Notes under the pieces: model-generated
Database searches by the model: none
What the model was told of the DNA's origin: nothing
The model's input: the letters and a program-made list of their open reading frames with translations, nothing else
Shown here: piece after piece, positions 51,437 to 60,611 of the stretch
Position numbering within the stretch: position 1 is the first letter of the stretch
How the letters are laid out: each line of letters opens with the position of its first letter
Made by a program: the position numbers and the translations under genes
Source of the DNA: Sediminitomix flava
Lineage (GTDB): Bacteria; Bacteroidota; Bacteroidia; Cytophagales; Flammeovirgaceae
Reading direction: 5' to 3'
DNA length: 64,000 nucleotides
Assembly: GCF_003149185.1 (NCBI RefSeq)
Contig: NZ_QGDO01000011.1
Span: forward strand, 1 to 64,000

Positions 51437-52063
51437 ATGTTATCTATCACAATCATACTTATTATTAGCATCGGATTGGTGAGTTGGCAAGGATTTCAGA
51501 AGCCTCAACTCAAACAGAAACTAATGCATTCGCCATATAAAGTCAGTCACAATAAGGAATATTACCGATTTGTCACATCTGGATGGGTTCATGCCGATTG
51601 GACACACCTTTTGTTCAACTTGTTTACTTTATATTTTTTCGGCAGAAATACCGAAATGTATTTCACTTACATCTTAGATAATCCACTTCATGGCAAACTA
51701 GCCACACTTGCTTTATTTACATTGGGTGTGATTATTTCAGATATCCCGACATATATCAAACATAAAAATGATTATTGGTATGGTTCATTAGGTGCTTCAG
51801 GTGGTGTATCTGCCATGATCTTTACTAGTATTTTATACGATCCTACAAATACAATCTACCTTTACTTCATTCCTATCCCTGGCTTTATCTTCGGATTCTT
51901 GTATTTGATTTATTCCAACATGCAAGCTAAAAGAGGAAGAGATAACATCAATCACGATGCCCATTTCTATGGTGCTGTATTCGGAATTGTATATGGAGCC
52001 GCTTTATATCCAGAATCACTGACACAGTTTGTTCATAAGATTTCTCAATTCAGTTTATTCTAA
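51437..52063 (+). CDS. Rhomboid-family intramembrane serine protease
   Basis: The ATG at 51437 gives 208 residues; the frame extends upstream only from a TTG. The protein has six helices and the rhomboid pattern: a first helix, HADWTHLLFNLFTLYFFGR (the conserved HxxxN segment), nucleophile Ser121 in GASGG, and catalytic His176 in HDAHFYGAVFG. It cleaves transmembrane substrates within the bilayer. The WR motif in L1 is not conserved in the usual form (EYYRFVTSGW takes its place). The SelW-like gene begins 6 nt after its stop. Confidence 0.93.
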   Translation: MLSITIILIISIGLVSWQGFQKPQLKQKLMHSPYKVSHNKEYYRFVTSGWVHADWTHLLFNLFTLYFFGRNTEMYFTYILDNPLHGKLATLALFTLGVIISDIPTYIKHKNDYWYGSLGASGGVSAMIFTSILYDPTNTIYLYFIPIPGFIFGFLYLIYSNMQAKRGRDNINHDAHFYGAVFGIVYGAALYPESLTQFVHKISQFSLF

Positions 52064-52069
52064 AAGAAT

Positions 52070-52348
52070 ATGGACAAAGCAAAAATAGAAATCAAATATT
52101 GTACACTCTGTGGTTGGTTACTCAGAGCTTCTTGGATGTCTCAAGAATTACTTACCACTTTTTCAGAGGAGATTAGCTCTTTGAGTCTTACACCAACTAA
52201 AGGTGGAATTTATGAGATTTGGATTAATGATGAATTGGTTTTCTCCTTCAAGGAAATGAGACGCTTCCCTCAACCAAAAGAGATTAAGCAGATGATTAGA
52301 GACCGAATTGCTCCCGAAAGAGACCTCGGACACTCTGATCGAAAATAG
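52070..52348 (+). CDS. SelT/SelW/SelH (Rdx) family protein
   Basis: This 92-residue thioredoxin-like protein has the Rdx motif C-x-x-C at Cys11-Cys14 (KYCTLCGW), followed by TKGGIYEIWINDELVFSF and FPQPKEIKQMIRDRI, the family's typical end. In eukaryotes the second position is selenocysteine; here it is a TGT Cys codon. Members are thought to be thiol-redox proteins with unclear substrates. It lies 6 nt after a rhomboid protease and before a strong terminator, so the two genes are one operon. How they cooperate, if at all, is unknown. Confidence 0.9.
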   Translation: MDKAKIEIKYCTLCGWLLRASWMSQELLTTFSEEISSLSLTPTKGGIYEIWINDELVFSFKEMRRFPQPKEIKQMIRDRIAPERDLGHSDRK

Positions 52349-52354
52349 ATATAT

Positions 52355-52389
52355 AAAACTGTTATTGGATAGATTTCGATAGCAGTTTT
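52355..52389 (+). terminator. Terminator after rhomboid - SelW-like operon
   Basis: The stem AAAACTGTTAT / ATAGCAGTTTT (52355-52365 with 52379-52389, one G-U pair) is followed by TTT on the plus strand. Confidence 0.83.
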
Positions 52390-52477
52390 TTTATACTTGA
52401 ATTTATTCTAAAAAGTGCGTTTTCCTTTTCTAATTCCTAAATTGCTTTTTTAGAAACTGAAATCTTTTCGACATAAA

Positions 52478-53041
52478 ATGAACTGGATAGACGAAGCCCT
52501 AAGGGAAAAAGCCAAGAAAATTAAAGCAGTCGTTTTTGATATTGACGGAGTAATGACGGACGGAAAAATCATCTACGCCCAATTTGCTGGAACGGAAGCT
52601 GAAGGCGAAACACGTGAAATCAAGAATTTCAATGTGAAAGATGGTTTCATGATTAAAGCTTTACAGAAAAATGGAATTATCGTTGGGGCTATCACAGGTC
52701 GAAATTCTGCAGTTGTAAAACATCGTCTAACAGAACTGAAAGTTGACTTTCAATATCACGGATCGGGCAGAAAGATGGATCACTTCGATAAGATTTTAGC
52801 TGACTATCAGTTGAAGGCTGAAGAGATCGCTTATCTGGGTGATGACATACCCGACTTAGGCGTATTGAAAAACTGTGGTTTGGGCGTCTGTCCTGCTGAT
52901 GCCAGAAGCTACATCCAGAGTAGAGTCGATTACGTAACCGCAGCTAAAGGTGGTGAAGGTGTATTCCGTGAAGTTGCAGAAATTGTACTAGATGCTCAAG
53001 ATAAGTTGGAGAGCGTAATTTCGGCTTATGAGAATGAGTAA
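52478..53041 (+). CDS. kdsC: 3-deoxy-D-manno-octulosonate 8-phosphate phosphatase
   Basis: This 187-residue C0-type HAD phosphatase removes phosphate from KDO-8-P, a step in making the inner-core sugar of lipopolysaccharide. The nucleophile Asp21 and acid/base Asp23 are in FDIDGVMTDGK. Motif II is AITGRNS, and the Lys in the VKHRLTE segment region plus YLGDDIPDLGVL give motifs III and IV. The lack of a cap domain is typical for the family. It precedes recG by 35 nt on the same strand, and a Kdo pathway implies that this organism makes lipopolysaccharide. Confidence 0.93.
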   Translation: MNWIDEALREKAKKIKAVVFDIDGVMTDGKIIYAQFAGTEAEGETREIKNFNVKDGFMIKALQKNGIIVGAITGRNSAVVKHRLTELKVDFQYHGSGRKMDHFDKILADYQLKAEEIAYLGDDIPDLGVLKNCGLGVCPADARSYIQSRVDYVTAAKGGEGVFREVAEIVLDAQDKLESVISAYENE

Positions 53042-53076
53042 TTTGATAAAATGAGTAGTGTAAAAGGGAAGAGACT

Positions 53077-55179
53077 GTGGTAAAGAACTTTTTTGATACA
53101 AAAATCGAATTTCTAAAAGGTGTAGGCCCTCAGAAAGCATCTTTATTAAATACTGAATTAGGGATTTTCACTTTTGGTGATCTATTGGAGCATTTTCCAT
53201 TCCGACACGAAGATCGCACAAAGTTTTACCGTGTATCCGAAATTCAAGAACATTTCCCTTATGTACAGCTCAAAGGAAGAATTGTCAAGAAACAATATAT
53301 AGGAGAAGGCAGAGGGAAAAGACTTTCTGCCCAGTTCCAAGATGATACGGGTGTTTTAGAACTTGTTTGGTTTAAAGGGCATTCATGGATTGACAAAAGT
53401 CTTCAGATTGGTGCTACGTATGTGATTTTTGGAAAACCACAGCGTTTCGGTTTCAAATTCAGTATTTCTCATCCAGAAATGGAATTGGTTACAGCCGAAA
53501 GCAAACCACAAGGTGGACTTTTCCCTGTTTATCATACTTCTGAAAAGATGAAACCAAAAGGGCTTGACAGTAGAGGAGTTGCAAAACTGCAGCGTACGCT
53601 TCTGAAAGATGCCTTTGCCAAAATTGAAGAAACACTTCCCGAATACCTTCTCAAACAACATAACTTCATTTCTAAAGCTTATGCTGTAGGTTATGCTCAT
53701 TTCCCAAAAGATCCTCAGACTTTAGAACAAGCCTTGAACCGCTTGAAGTTTGAAGAGCTTTTCTATATGCAACTGAAAGTTCTTGCTCAGAAAAAGCAAC
53801 AACATACCAAACAGTTTGCAGGGCAAGTTTTTGCCAAAATCCCAACCCTCAACACTTTTTATAAAGAGCATTTACCTTTTGATCTGACCAATGCCCAAAA
53901 ACGAGTAGTTAGAGAAATCTATGGCGATATGAAATCGGGGATTCAGATGAATCGACTGCTCCAAGGTGATGTAGGAAGTGGAAAAACGATCGTTGCATTT
54001 ATCTGTATGCTCATGTGCCTCGACAATGATGCACAAGCCTGTATGATGGCTCCTACCGAGATTCTAGCCACACAGCATTATCATGGTTTAAAAGAACATG
54101 CCGATAAAATTGGTGTGAGCATTGCACTTCTTACAGGTTCTTCTAAAACAAAAGAACGTAGAATCATTGATGAAGAACTCAGAAATGGAAAGCTGAAAAT
54201 CATTGTGGGAACACACGCTTTGATTGAGGAAAAAGTAGACTTCCAAAACCTAGGGCTTTGTGTGATTGATGAACAACACAGATTTGGTGTTGCTCAGCGT
54301 GCTGCACTTTGGAAAAAAACGAGCAAAGCCTATCCGCATATTTTGGTAATGACGGCTACACCAATTCCAAGAACGCTTGCCATGACAGTTTATGGGGATT
54401 TAGATGTTTCTGTCATTGATGAATTACCTGCTGGTCGTAAACCCATCGTGACCCAGCATAGAACCGATGCAAACCGCCTTCGTGTCTTTGGGTTTATCAA
54501 AGAACAAATCGCTGAGGGAAGGCAAGCATATGTAGTTTATCCTCTTATTGAAGAATCTGAGAAATTAGATTATAAGAATTTGATGGATGGCTACGAAAGT
54601 ATCTGCCGAGCATTTCCAAAAATACCGATCAGCATTGTACATGGGCGTATGAAAGCTGAAGACAAAGAATGGGAAATGCAACGTTTCGTAAAAGGAGAAA
54701 CGAAAATCATGGTAGCCACAACCGTAATTGAGGTAGGCGTAAATGTGCCTAACTCCACTGTGATGGTCATTGAAAATGCTGAGAAGTTTGGCCTAGCCCA
54801 ATTGCATCAGCTCAGAGGACGCGTTGGTCGTGGAGGAAGTCAATCTTATTGTATTTTAATTTCGGGAGACAAACTCAGTAAAGACGGAAAATTCCGTTTG
54901 GAAACCATGGTAAGAACAAATAATGGTTTCGAGATTGCAGACGCTGACTTGAAATTAAGAGGCCCAGGGGATATTGAAGGCACACAACAAAGTGGTGTCC
55001 TTTCTCTGAAATTCACAGATATCTCAAAAGATAGCCAAGTACTTCAATTGGCTAGAGAAACCGCAGATAAACTCCTCGATGAAGACCCTAAAATGGAAAA
55101 GTCAGAGCATTCCATCATTCGTACACAACAAGCTTTTATGGCTCAGAAAAAAACGACAAATTGGAGTCGAATTAGTTAA
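53077..55179 (+). CDS. recG: ATP-dependent DNA helicase RecG
   Basis: RecG drives branch migration and reverses stalled replication forks. The 700-residue protein has an N-terminal wedge (OB-fold, about residues 55-160) and a superfamily-2 helicase core: Walker A QGDVGSGKT, motif II DEQHRFG, motif III TATPIPRTLA, and QLRGRVGRGG as motif VI. The only start in frame near the family N-terminus is the GTG at 53077, with an AAGGGAAGAG stretch before it that could serve as ribosome-binding site; an ATG at 53051 is out of frame and closes after ten codons. It probably shares a transcript with kdsC. Confidence 0.96.
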   Translation: MVKNFFDTKIEFLKGVGPQKASLLNTELGIFTFGDLLEHFPFRHEDRTKFYRVSEIQEHFPYVQLKGRIVKKQYIGEGRGKRLSAQFQDDTGVLELVWFKGHSWIDKSLQIGATYVIFGKPQRFGFKFSISHPEMELVTAESKPQGGLFPVYHTSEKMKPKGLDSRGVAKLQRTLLKDAFAKIEETLPEYLLKQHNFISKAYAVGYAHFPKDPQTLEQALNRLKFEELFYMQLKVLAQKKQQHTKQFAGQVFAKIPTLNTFYKEHLPFDLTNAQKRVVREIYGDMKSGIQMNRLLQGDVGSGKTIVAFICMLMCLDNDAQACMMAPTEILATQHYHGLKEHADKIGVSIALLTGSSKTKERRIIDEELRNGKLKIIVGTHALIEEKVDFQNLGLCVIDEQHRFGVAQRAALWKKTSKAYPHILVMTATPIPRTLAMTVYGDLDVSVIDELPAGRKPIVTQHRTDANRLRVFGFIKEQIAEGRQAYVVYPLIEESEKLDYKNLMDGYESICRAFPKIPISIVHGRMKAEDKEWEMQRFVKGETKIMVATTVIEVGVNVPNSTVMVIENAEKFGLAQLHQLRGRVGRGGSQSYCILISGDKLSKDGKFRLETMVRTNNGFEIADADLKLRGPGDIEGTQQSGVLSLKFTDISKDSQVLQLARETADKLLDEDPKMEKSEHSIIRTQQAFMAQKKTTNWSRIS

Positions 55180-55182
55180 AAG

Positions 55183-55213
55183 TAGTGTGCAGTAATATAT
55201 CTACTGCACACTA
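55183..55213. terminator. Hairpin between convergent recG and transglutaminase-like gene
   Basis: The perfect 12-bp stem TAGTGTGCAGTA / TACTGCACACTA (55183-55194 with 55202-55213) ends inside the stop codon of the minus-strand gene. T tracts are weak, so termination may be less efficient. Confidence 0.72.
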
Positions 55214-55789
55214 AGCTCTTTCAAAAGCCGAAAGACATTCCTCTCGAAGTGCCCAAATTTTATCAAAATCCCAATCAGCGCCCAATTCTGCATTTTTCAA
55301 CCATTGTTTCACAAAATCTTGGTGATAGAGATCTTTCCACTTTACTGCTTTGTCATGAGGAAAAGCTCTTTCATACATCAGTGTATCAGCTATTTTTTCA
55401 AAACTCATACCACCTCCCGTAAAATCATACCGCTTCCCTTCAGAAAATAAGTAGCAATGTGCTTCAGGTAAATAATCTAGACCCGATTTTTCAATATACT
55501 TTTTAACCTCTGGAGTATTTTCAGCATTCATTTTGTAAAAGCCCAACACTAAAAATACCTTATTTTCATAGCCTTGTTCTTTGGCAAGCTCCGTTAGAAA
55601 AGCATGTTTTGCGCTACAGTTTCCTTTTTTCTCAGTGAGTAAATCTGCTAACTCCTGTTTTTCTGAAAGAATGCCATATGGCATCTGTTTTACACAAGCA
55701 ATCGCCTCATGAAAGTCTGTTATTCCATTTTTTAATAACAACTCTGAAAGTTGCCCTCTAGGACTGATTTTAAAATTTACAATTTTCAT
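55211..55789 (-). CDS. Transglutaminase-like cysteine protein
   Basis: The 192-residue soluble protein has the transglutaminase-like triad: Cys58 in KKGNCSAKHAF, His111 in PEAHCYL and Asp122 in RYDFTGGG, in the right order and spacing. This fold includes peptidases and amidases as well as cross-linking enzymes. There is no signal peptide, so it acts in the cytosol. It converges on recG and is monocistronic. The substrate is unknown; the fold call is moderate, as I see it from motifs only. Confidence 0.68.
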   Translation of the reverse strand: MKIVNFKISPRGQLSELLLKNGITDFHEAIACVKQMPYGILSEKQELADLLTEKKGNCSAKHAFLTELAKEQGYENKVFLVLGFYKMNAENTPEVKKYIEKSGLDYLPEAHCYLFSEGKRYDFTGGGMSFEKIADTLMYERAFPHDKAVKWKDLYHQDFVKQWLKNAELGADWDFDKIWALREECLSAFERA

Positions 55790-55839
55790 CTTTATATTAG
55801 GTTATCGTGTTAATAGTGTGTTTTAATGCGCTTATAAAA

Positions 55840-55882
55840 AAAGTGTCTGAGAAAACCATATGCTTTGGCTCTCAGACACTTT
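55840..55882 (-). terminator. Terminator after lptC
   Basis: The perfect 12-bp stem AAAGTGTCTGAG / CTCAGACACTTT (55840-55851 with 55871-55882) is followed on the minus strand by TTTTTATAAG. Confidence 0.85.
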
Positions 55883-55921
55883 AATATCTTATCTAAATAC
55901 TTTTGAGATTAAGTTAGATTC

Positions 55922-56518
55922 TTATTCGTCCTCATCAATGTAAACCGTACCCTCAATATCTAACAACTCATAATCATCTGGATCAGAACGATTGGCTCTC
56001 ATACCTTTACCCGTAGTGATTTCACCATCTTTAATGATTTTCACTCGAGCATCTGTCGTAATATCACCAGTTTTCTCAAAGTAATTTAGTGTATCTGTTT
56101 CCAAAGTTTGCTCCTTTACTTCGTCCACCAAAACTACATTGCTATAAGCAATGTAAAGGCTACTGTCAGAAATATAGAGAGCACTATCTGCAATCATAGT
56201 CGACTCTACGTCTCCTTCCGGAGTATAAGTAATGATCTTGATTCCTTCAGGATAGCGTCTGTTACCTGTTGCATATGAATATTGAGCTCTTGCTTGCATA
56301 CGCATTTGCAGCTCCTCATTTTCATTGTAGAGTGTTTCTACATTCCATGAAGTAGATTCAGGAACATTGTCTCCCAACTCTATGACTTCATTATTAGCTT
56401 TGCGGCTTTCACTACAAGCGAATAAACCGACTAAAGCCGTAACGAATAGGATTGTCTTTTTCAAAGCTCTATTGATTAGTTCTAGACCGAATTTTTTCTG
56501 AGTTGATCTCATGGACAT
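55922..56518 (-). CDS. lptC: LPS export protein LptC
   Basis: The 198-residue protein receives LPS from the LptBFG transporter and passes it to LptA across the periplasm. It has an N-terminal hydrophobic segment (about residues 20-35) that ends FACS, so it may be a lipoprotein or a membrane-anchored form. The beta-jellyroll includes ARAQYSYATG, RRYPEGIKIITYTPEGDVESTMIADSA split across strands, and TDTLNYFEKTGDITTDARVKI. Codon 3 is an alternative ATG. A strong terminator separates it from the TPR gene upstream, so it probably has its own promoter at 56.5-56.7 kb. Confidence 0.87.
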   Translation of the reverse strand: MSMRSTQKKFGLELINRALKKTILFVTALVGLFACSESRKANNEVIELGDNVPESTSWNVETLYNENEELQMRMQARAQYSYATGNRRYPEGIKIITYTPEGDVESTMIADSALYISDSSLYIAYSNVVLVDEVKEQTLETDTLNYFEKTGDITTDARVKIIKDGEITTGKGMRANRSDPDDYELLDIEGTVYIDEDE

Positions 56519-56745
56519 TCCTTGGGAATACTATGAGTCTTAACCTCTTCAAAATTAAATATTTGATGGTAAAAAAATACAGCTCTTAACGTTTTTTATC
56601 GTCCTCAAAAACGCCCTGTATGTAAAGATAAAAGGCAATTACCATTCGTTTTAGTTTTAGAATATAAGATTTTTTTTTCATTAAACCATATTTCTCACCG
56701 AATAGCACACTTTCATCTTTGTCGCATCAAATGAATATAAATAAA

Positions 56746-56781
56746 AAACGAGCATCTTTTATATGGAAAAGATGCTCGTTT
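56746..56781 (-). terminator. Terminator after TPR gene
   Basis: A perfect 15-bp stem, AAACGAGCATCTTTT / AAAAGATGCTCGTTT (56746-56760 with 56767-56781), has T-rich sequence on both sides. On the minus strand it ends the coaX - outer membrane protein - TPR unit before lptC. Confidence 0.92.
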
Positions 56782-56808
56782 TTATATCATAATTTACACC
56801 CTTGCAGA

Positions 56809-58353
56809 TTATTCTGGACGGATACGTAGTGTAGTAGTACCACCAATCCAACCACCTACAGAGTAAGAGCTACCTTCTTTGTATTTAGATGCCAATGTAA
56901 ATACATCTACTTTAGAAGGGAATTGCTTCTTAGCTGCAGCCATTTTCTTTGAGTTACCAGCTTTAGCATACATATCGTATGCAGCCAAGTAACAGAAACG
57001 AGTTTTTACTGCATCTGAAGGATCGATATATTCTTGACCGCTACCCATGTACATATCACCAATGAAAGAGTATGCATCTGCAGCAGTTGCTTGATCTAAT
57101 TCAGCAGCTTTTTTCGCAGCCTCACGAGCAGCTGACTTCTTACCTTGTTTGTAGTAAAGTCTAGCTTGAGACATTCTTACAGCTGCTTGTTTAGCTACAT
57201 CGTCACCACTCAACTCAAGAGCTTTAGTATACCACTCTTCAGACTCCGCTAATTTATCTTCGTTTGCGTACTGTGTAGCAATCAAAGTAGCTGTTACTTG
57301 TTGTGGCTTGTAGTTGTAGAATGCAACAGCAGACTCCAAGAACAACTCAGGATTGTCTTCACGACACTTGAATTTCAACATGTAACCGAACATTTTCTCT
57401 GCCAATTTACCATCAGTAGGATCAGCTTTGAATTTCGGAGCCAATTTCTGAGTCACGAAGTCACAGTCAATTTGAACAATTTGGTTCAAAGTTTGGTCAG
57501 CGAAAGACTGTACTTTTCTTACTGGAGCAGCAGCTTTCTCATTTTTAGCATTCTCCAACTGGTAGTTCAAGATTGCAGAGATTCTGTCATACTCATCCAA
57601 TACCCACTCTTCGTTGTAAGGACTTGCATCACGCTCAGCTTCAATTTCAGCGATTTCAGCTTTTACAGCTTCCAATTGCTTTTCGAATTCAGCAGTTGGT
57701 TGATCAGCTTTCTTGAAGTTCTCGATGTTTTGCTCGATAGCAGGGATTTTCTTTTCCTTGTTCTCGATCTTTTGTCTGTAAACAGGAATATCTTTACCCA
57801 ATTTAGCTACAGAAGAGAAGAAGAATTGGATATTTGGATAATATGTTTTGTTTCCGTTTGCCTCAATAACTGAGTTATAGAAATCATAAACATTTTTCCA
57901 GTCCATTTCTCCACGGTCTTTGATATATGGCATATATACAAGACCTTTCTTGTTTAGCATTGAGTTCTTAGACTTCGGATAATAAGCTGCACGGTAATCG
58001 TACAAAGCTAACAATTGGTCTTCGTAGTAAGTTACCTTATCACCTTTCGCTTTTTGTTCAGCTTTTACCAAAGCTTTGTACATTTTTTCACCATATACGT
58101 ACAAACCTTTGTTGATGTAAGGAACATTTTCTAATAACCACAAGTAGTTTGCCTCAGCACTTGCGTAGCTTTTTGCTTTAACCTCATCAGAGAAGAATGT
58201 CCATTTGCTTTTAGTTGCGTCGATGTCAGCACCCCAACACCAACCTTTCTCATCACAGCCCTCTTTTTCTTTGACTACGATGTCAGTTGTTTGTGCGAAA
58301 AGGCTTACCGCACAAGTCATCATAAGTAAAAATACACTACCTAATCGTTTCAT
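56809..58353 (-). CDS. Secreted TPR-repeat protein
   Basis: The ATG at 58353 gives 514 residues with a signal peptide (MKRLGSVFLLMMTCAVSLFAQ); a longer frame overlapping the upstream gene would bury it. The mature protein is helical: a central coiled coil (about residues 185-255, KIENKEKKIPAIEQNIEN, LEAVKAEIAEIEAERD), then C-terminal TPR units (LAESEEWYTKALELSG, AREAAKKAAELDQATAADAYSFIGDMYMG). It is the third gene of the unit coaX - outer membrane protein - TPR. In Bacteroidota this set is often conserved; the role of the TPR protein is unknown, probably outer-membrane linked. Confidence 0.82.
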   Translation of the reverse strand: MKRLGSVFLLMMTCAVSLFAQTTDIVVKEKEGCDEKGWCWGADIDATKSKWTFFSDEVKAKSYASAEANYLWLLENVPYINKGLYVYGEKMYKALVKAEQKAKGDKVTYYEDQLLALYDYRAAYYPKSKNSMLNKKGLVYMPYIKDRGEMDWKNVYDFYNSVIEANGNKTYYPNIQFFFSSVAKLGKDIPVYRQKIENKEKKIPAIEQNIENFKKADQPTAEFEKQLEAVKAEIAEIEAERDASPYNEEWVLDEYDRISAILNYQLENAKNEKAAAPVRKVQSFADQTLNQIVQIDCDFVTQKLAPKFKADPTDGKLAEKMFGYMLKFKCREDNPELFLESAVAFYNYKPQQVTATLIATQYANEDKLAESEEWYTKALELSGDDVAKQAAVRMSQARLYYKQGKKSAAREAAKKAAELDQATAADAYSFIGDMYMGSGQEYIDPSDAVKTRFCYLAAYDMYAKAGNSKKMAAAKKQFPSKVDVFTLASKYKEGSSYSVGGWIGGTTTLRIRPE

Positions 58354-58378
58354 AGTTTGATCGTATTGTATAGTAGAT

Positions 58379-59740
58379 TTAGTTAACCCTAATTCTTCTG
58401 AACCATTGGTCATTGATTGTCAATGCCAAATAAACTCGCCAATAGTTTTCTGTTACCAACCTATCATTACTTGGTTTAATTCGCCCCCAAGTACCTGTAA
58501 GTGTGACATTAGAAAATCCGATTGGCATTGAAAAACCACCATTCAAGCTTACGTCTGTTAGTGTTTCTGTATTGCCTTCAAACTCAATTTGGTTTGGTAG
58601 TTCTTCATATCTTAAACCAGCTCTCCAAGTGATACGTTTCCAGTAATTCGTTGCAGAAAGAATGTCTGGTGTATATTCCATTCCGGCACTGAATCTTTGG
58701 CTATCTCTATATTGTTGAGACGGATCTAATGGATAAACAAATTTATCAAAATTCTGTCTCGAGTAGTCAAATGCAAGAGCTAATTTTCCTATTATTTCAT
58801 AACTAACTCCTACTGTATAGCGGCTAGGAATTTCCAAATCTGCTGAAGATGGATAAGGAATAGTATCGGCTGTACCGATTGTGATACCACTTTGGTTTTG
58901 TAAAGAAGTAATAATATCTCCTTCTTGCTTTAATGGTGCTTCAAATTGGTAAGTAGCACCAATAGAAATTCTTCGGTTATTAGGTCTATTTTGTTCTGGA
59001 TTTCCTCCAAAATCATAAGCATAGTAAATACCCGGTTGGAAAGACCAACCTGTTTGGTTCAATCTTGCAAGTTGTACCGCTTCGTATTCCGATCTGCCTC
59101 CATCAATGACTGAACCACCGCCTGATGTTACAATCACAGATGAGAATCTGTCTTCTTGTACACCAAAGTTGTACGATGCATCGATACCAATAGACAAACC
59201 TTTTATTATAGAGTAACCCGCAGCCAAAGATGCTTGAGTAATCCCACCCTTTCCACTATTCTCTGTCAAATAGAATAATTCAGAAGGAACTCCTCCGTTA
59301 CCTGAGCCAGACTCTACTGGTGATAAATTTGAAAAACGGTAGTTTAATGAAGATGCAGGACGCAAACTTGCAGACATTGATAACTTTTTACTTACAGGAA
59401 CAGCAAAGTGTAAATAAGTAAAGTTACCGTTAAACTCAGTTTCGCGACGAGTATTCCCACTTTCTGTTTTTTGGTCTAGCCATTTACCTTCTACGAAGTA
59501 GCCAGCCTCAAAAAGTGTTAGTCTATTATAAGTTAACAAAGCAGGGTTTAAGGTATTTGCCATACCTGGGTGTCCTAAACTGACACCTACACCTCCCATT
59601 GCTATATTCCGAATACTCATCGGCTCAAATGAACGTCCATAACCTAATGTAGTGTATGGAGAATTTCCAATCTGAGCAGCTCCTTCACGAGCAAACAGAA
59701 GGCATAAAAAAAGTGATACGTAACTAAGTTGTTTCAACAT
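58379..59740 (-). CDS. Outer membrane beta-barrel protein, FadL/OmpP1-like
   Basis: From the ATG at 59740 the protein has 453 residues: a signal peptide (MLKQLSYVSLFLCLLFAREGAAQ) and a beta-barrel of alternating short strands. It opens GNSPYTTLGYGRSF and MSIRNIAMGGVGVSLGHPG and repeats patterns such as VSLNGGFSMPIGFSNVTLTG, typical of OmpP1/FadL-like barrels. An aromatic C-terminal end (LTINDQWF) fits barrel assembly, although a short tail follows. Transport of hydrophobic compounds is the family role; none is shown. Its start overlaps the end of coaX by 17 nt, so translation is coupled. Confidence 0.82.
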   Translation of the reverse strand: MLKQLSYVSLFLCLLFAREGAAQIGNSPYTTLGYGRSFEPMSIRNIAMGGVGVSLGHPGMANTLNPALLTYNRLTLFEAGYFVEGKWLDQKTESGNTRRETEFNGNFTYLHFAVPVSKKLSMSASLRPASSLNYRFSNLSPVESGSGNGGVPSELFYLTENSGKGGITQASLAAGYSIIKGLSIGIDASYNFGVQEDRFSSVIVTSGGGSVIDGGRSEYEAVQLARLNQTGWSFQPGIYYAYDFGGNPEQNRPNNRRISIGATYQFEAPLKQEGDIITSLQNQSGITIGTADTIPYPSSADLEIPSRYTVGVSYEIIGKLALAFDYSRQNFDKFVYPLDPSQQYRDSQRFSAGMEYTPDILSATNYWKRITWRAGLRYEELPNQIEFEGNTETLTDVSLNGGFSMPIGFSNVTLTGTWGRIKPSNDRLVTENYWRVYLALTINDQWFRRIRVN

Positions 59741-60452
59741 AATCCTGAAGTATTGCATTTAATCCTCGTAGGACCAAATTGTAGTCTGCAAAGATGGGAG
59801 GATTTAACTTATATTCAAAGAATTCTGCGTCTCCTCCGCACAAGATAGGCTTTAATTTTCCGAACTCTTCACTGTATTTATCAATTGTGCCCTCAATTTC
59901 AGCCCTTAATCCCGTTACAACACCTGCTTCTATGCAAGATTGGGTCGTATTTCCCCAAATGGGTGACTCATCGCTAACAGTAACTAAAGGTAAGCGAGCA
60001 GTAAATTCATGAAGAGCTTTGAAACGCATATTAAGACCGGGAGAAATTGCCCCTCCTACATATCGGGAAGGAGAATGCAATAAAACATCAAATGTGATAC
60101 ATGTTCCTGCATCAATAACAATAAGATTCTCACTTGGAAATAATTGCTGAGCCCCGATAACTGCGGCTAAACGGTCAAGTCCTAGAGTTTCTGGACTACC
60201 GTAAAGATTTTGGATAGGTAAAGGTGTCTGATGATTAAAAACTAGAAGAGCCGCCTTTGATTGAATACTTTCATATAGTACTGTTTTGTCTTTTCCTACG
60301 TTTGAAACCACAACCCAATCGGGCTGCTTTTCAATAATATAGTTTAATATCGTTTGATCATCCAAACGTGACTTCACATCTACAAGAACGTCCCCATCAA
60401 ATAAGCCTACTTTCCCAAAAGTATTCCCAAAATCTATCGAAATGCTTTTCAT
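59724..60452 (-). CDS. coaX: Type III pantothenate kinase
   Basis: CoaX phosphorylates pantothenate, the first step to coenzyme A. It is not feedback-inhibited by CoA and needs a monovalent cation. The 242-residue protein has the ASKHA pattern: DFGNTFGKVGLF (P-loop Asp8), PETLGLDRLAAVIGA, VIDAGTCITFDV and GGAISPGLNMRFKALHEFTARLP. The C-terminal PILCGGDAEFF gives the adenine-site loop. It is the first gene of the coaX - outer membrane protein - TPR unit, a gene order I recall as common in Bacteroidota. Confidence 0.94.
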   Translation of the reverse strand: MKSISIDFGNTFGKVGLFDGDVLVDVKSRLDDQTILNYIIEKQPDWVVVSNVGKDKTVLYESIQSKAALLVFNHQTPLPIQNLYGSPETLGLDRLAAVIGAQQLFPSENLIVIDAGTCITFDVLLHSPSRYVGGAISPGLNMRFKALHEFTARLPLVTVSDESPIWGNTTQSCIEAGVVTGLRAEIEGTIDKYSEEFGKLKPILCGGDAEFFEYKLNPPIFADYNLVLRGLNAILQDYVETT

Positions 60453-60611
60453 CTATTCATACATTTGGAACACGAGACTTTACCCCTCACCGTAATCCAT
60501 ACAGTTTATCGAACATAATTATTATCCTATTCGAGCAGGAACAAGTCTTTTAACATAATTAACTTTATATAAGCAACGTTTTATAACACCTCTTAACACC
60601 GTATACCATCG

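Noticed and set aside
52070-52348. Selenoprotein SelW
   Set aside because: The second position of CxxC is encoded by TGT, so it is Cys; no in-frame TGA is read through.
53051-53083. Short upstream frame starting at ATG before recG
   Set aside because: It is out of frame with recG and closes after ten codons; it could be a leader peptide, but nothing supports translation.
57298-57873. 191-codon open frame antisense to the TPR gene
   Set aside because: It is a shadow of a real coding frame; its Phe/Ser/Leu-rich composition is the complement of Lys/Glu codons.
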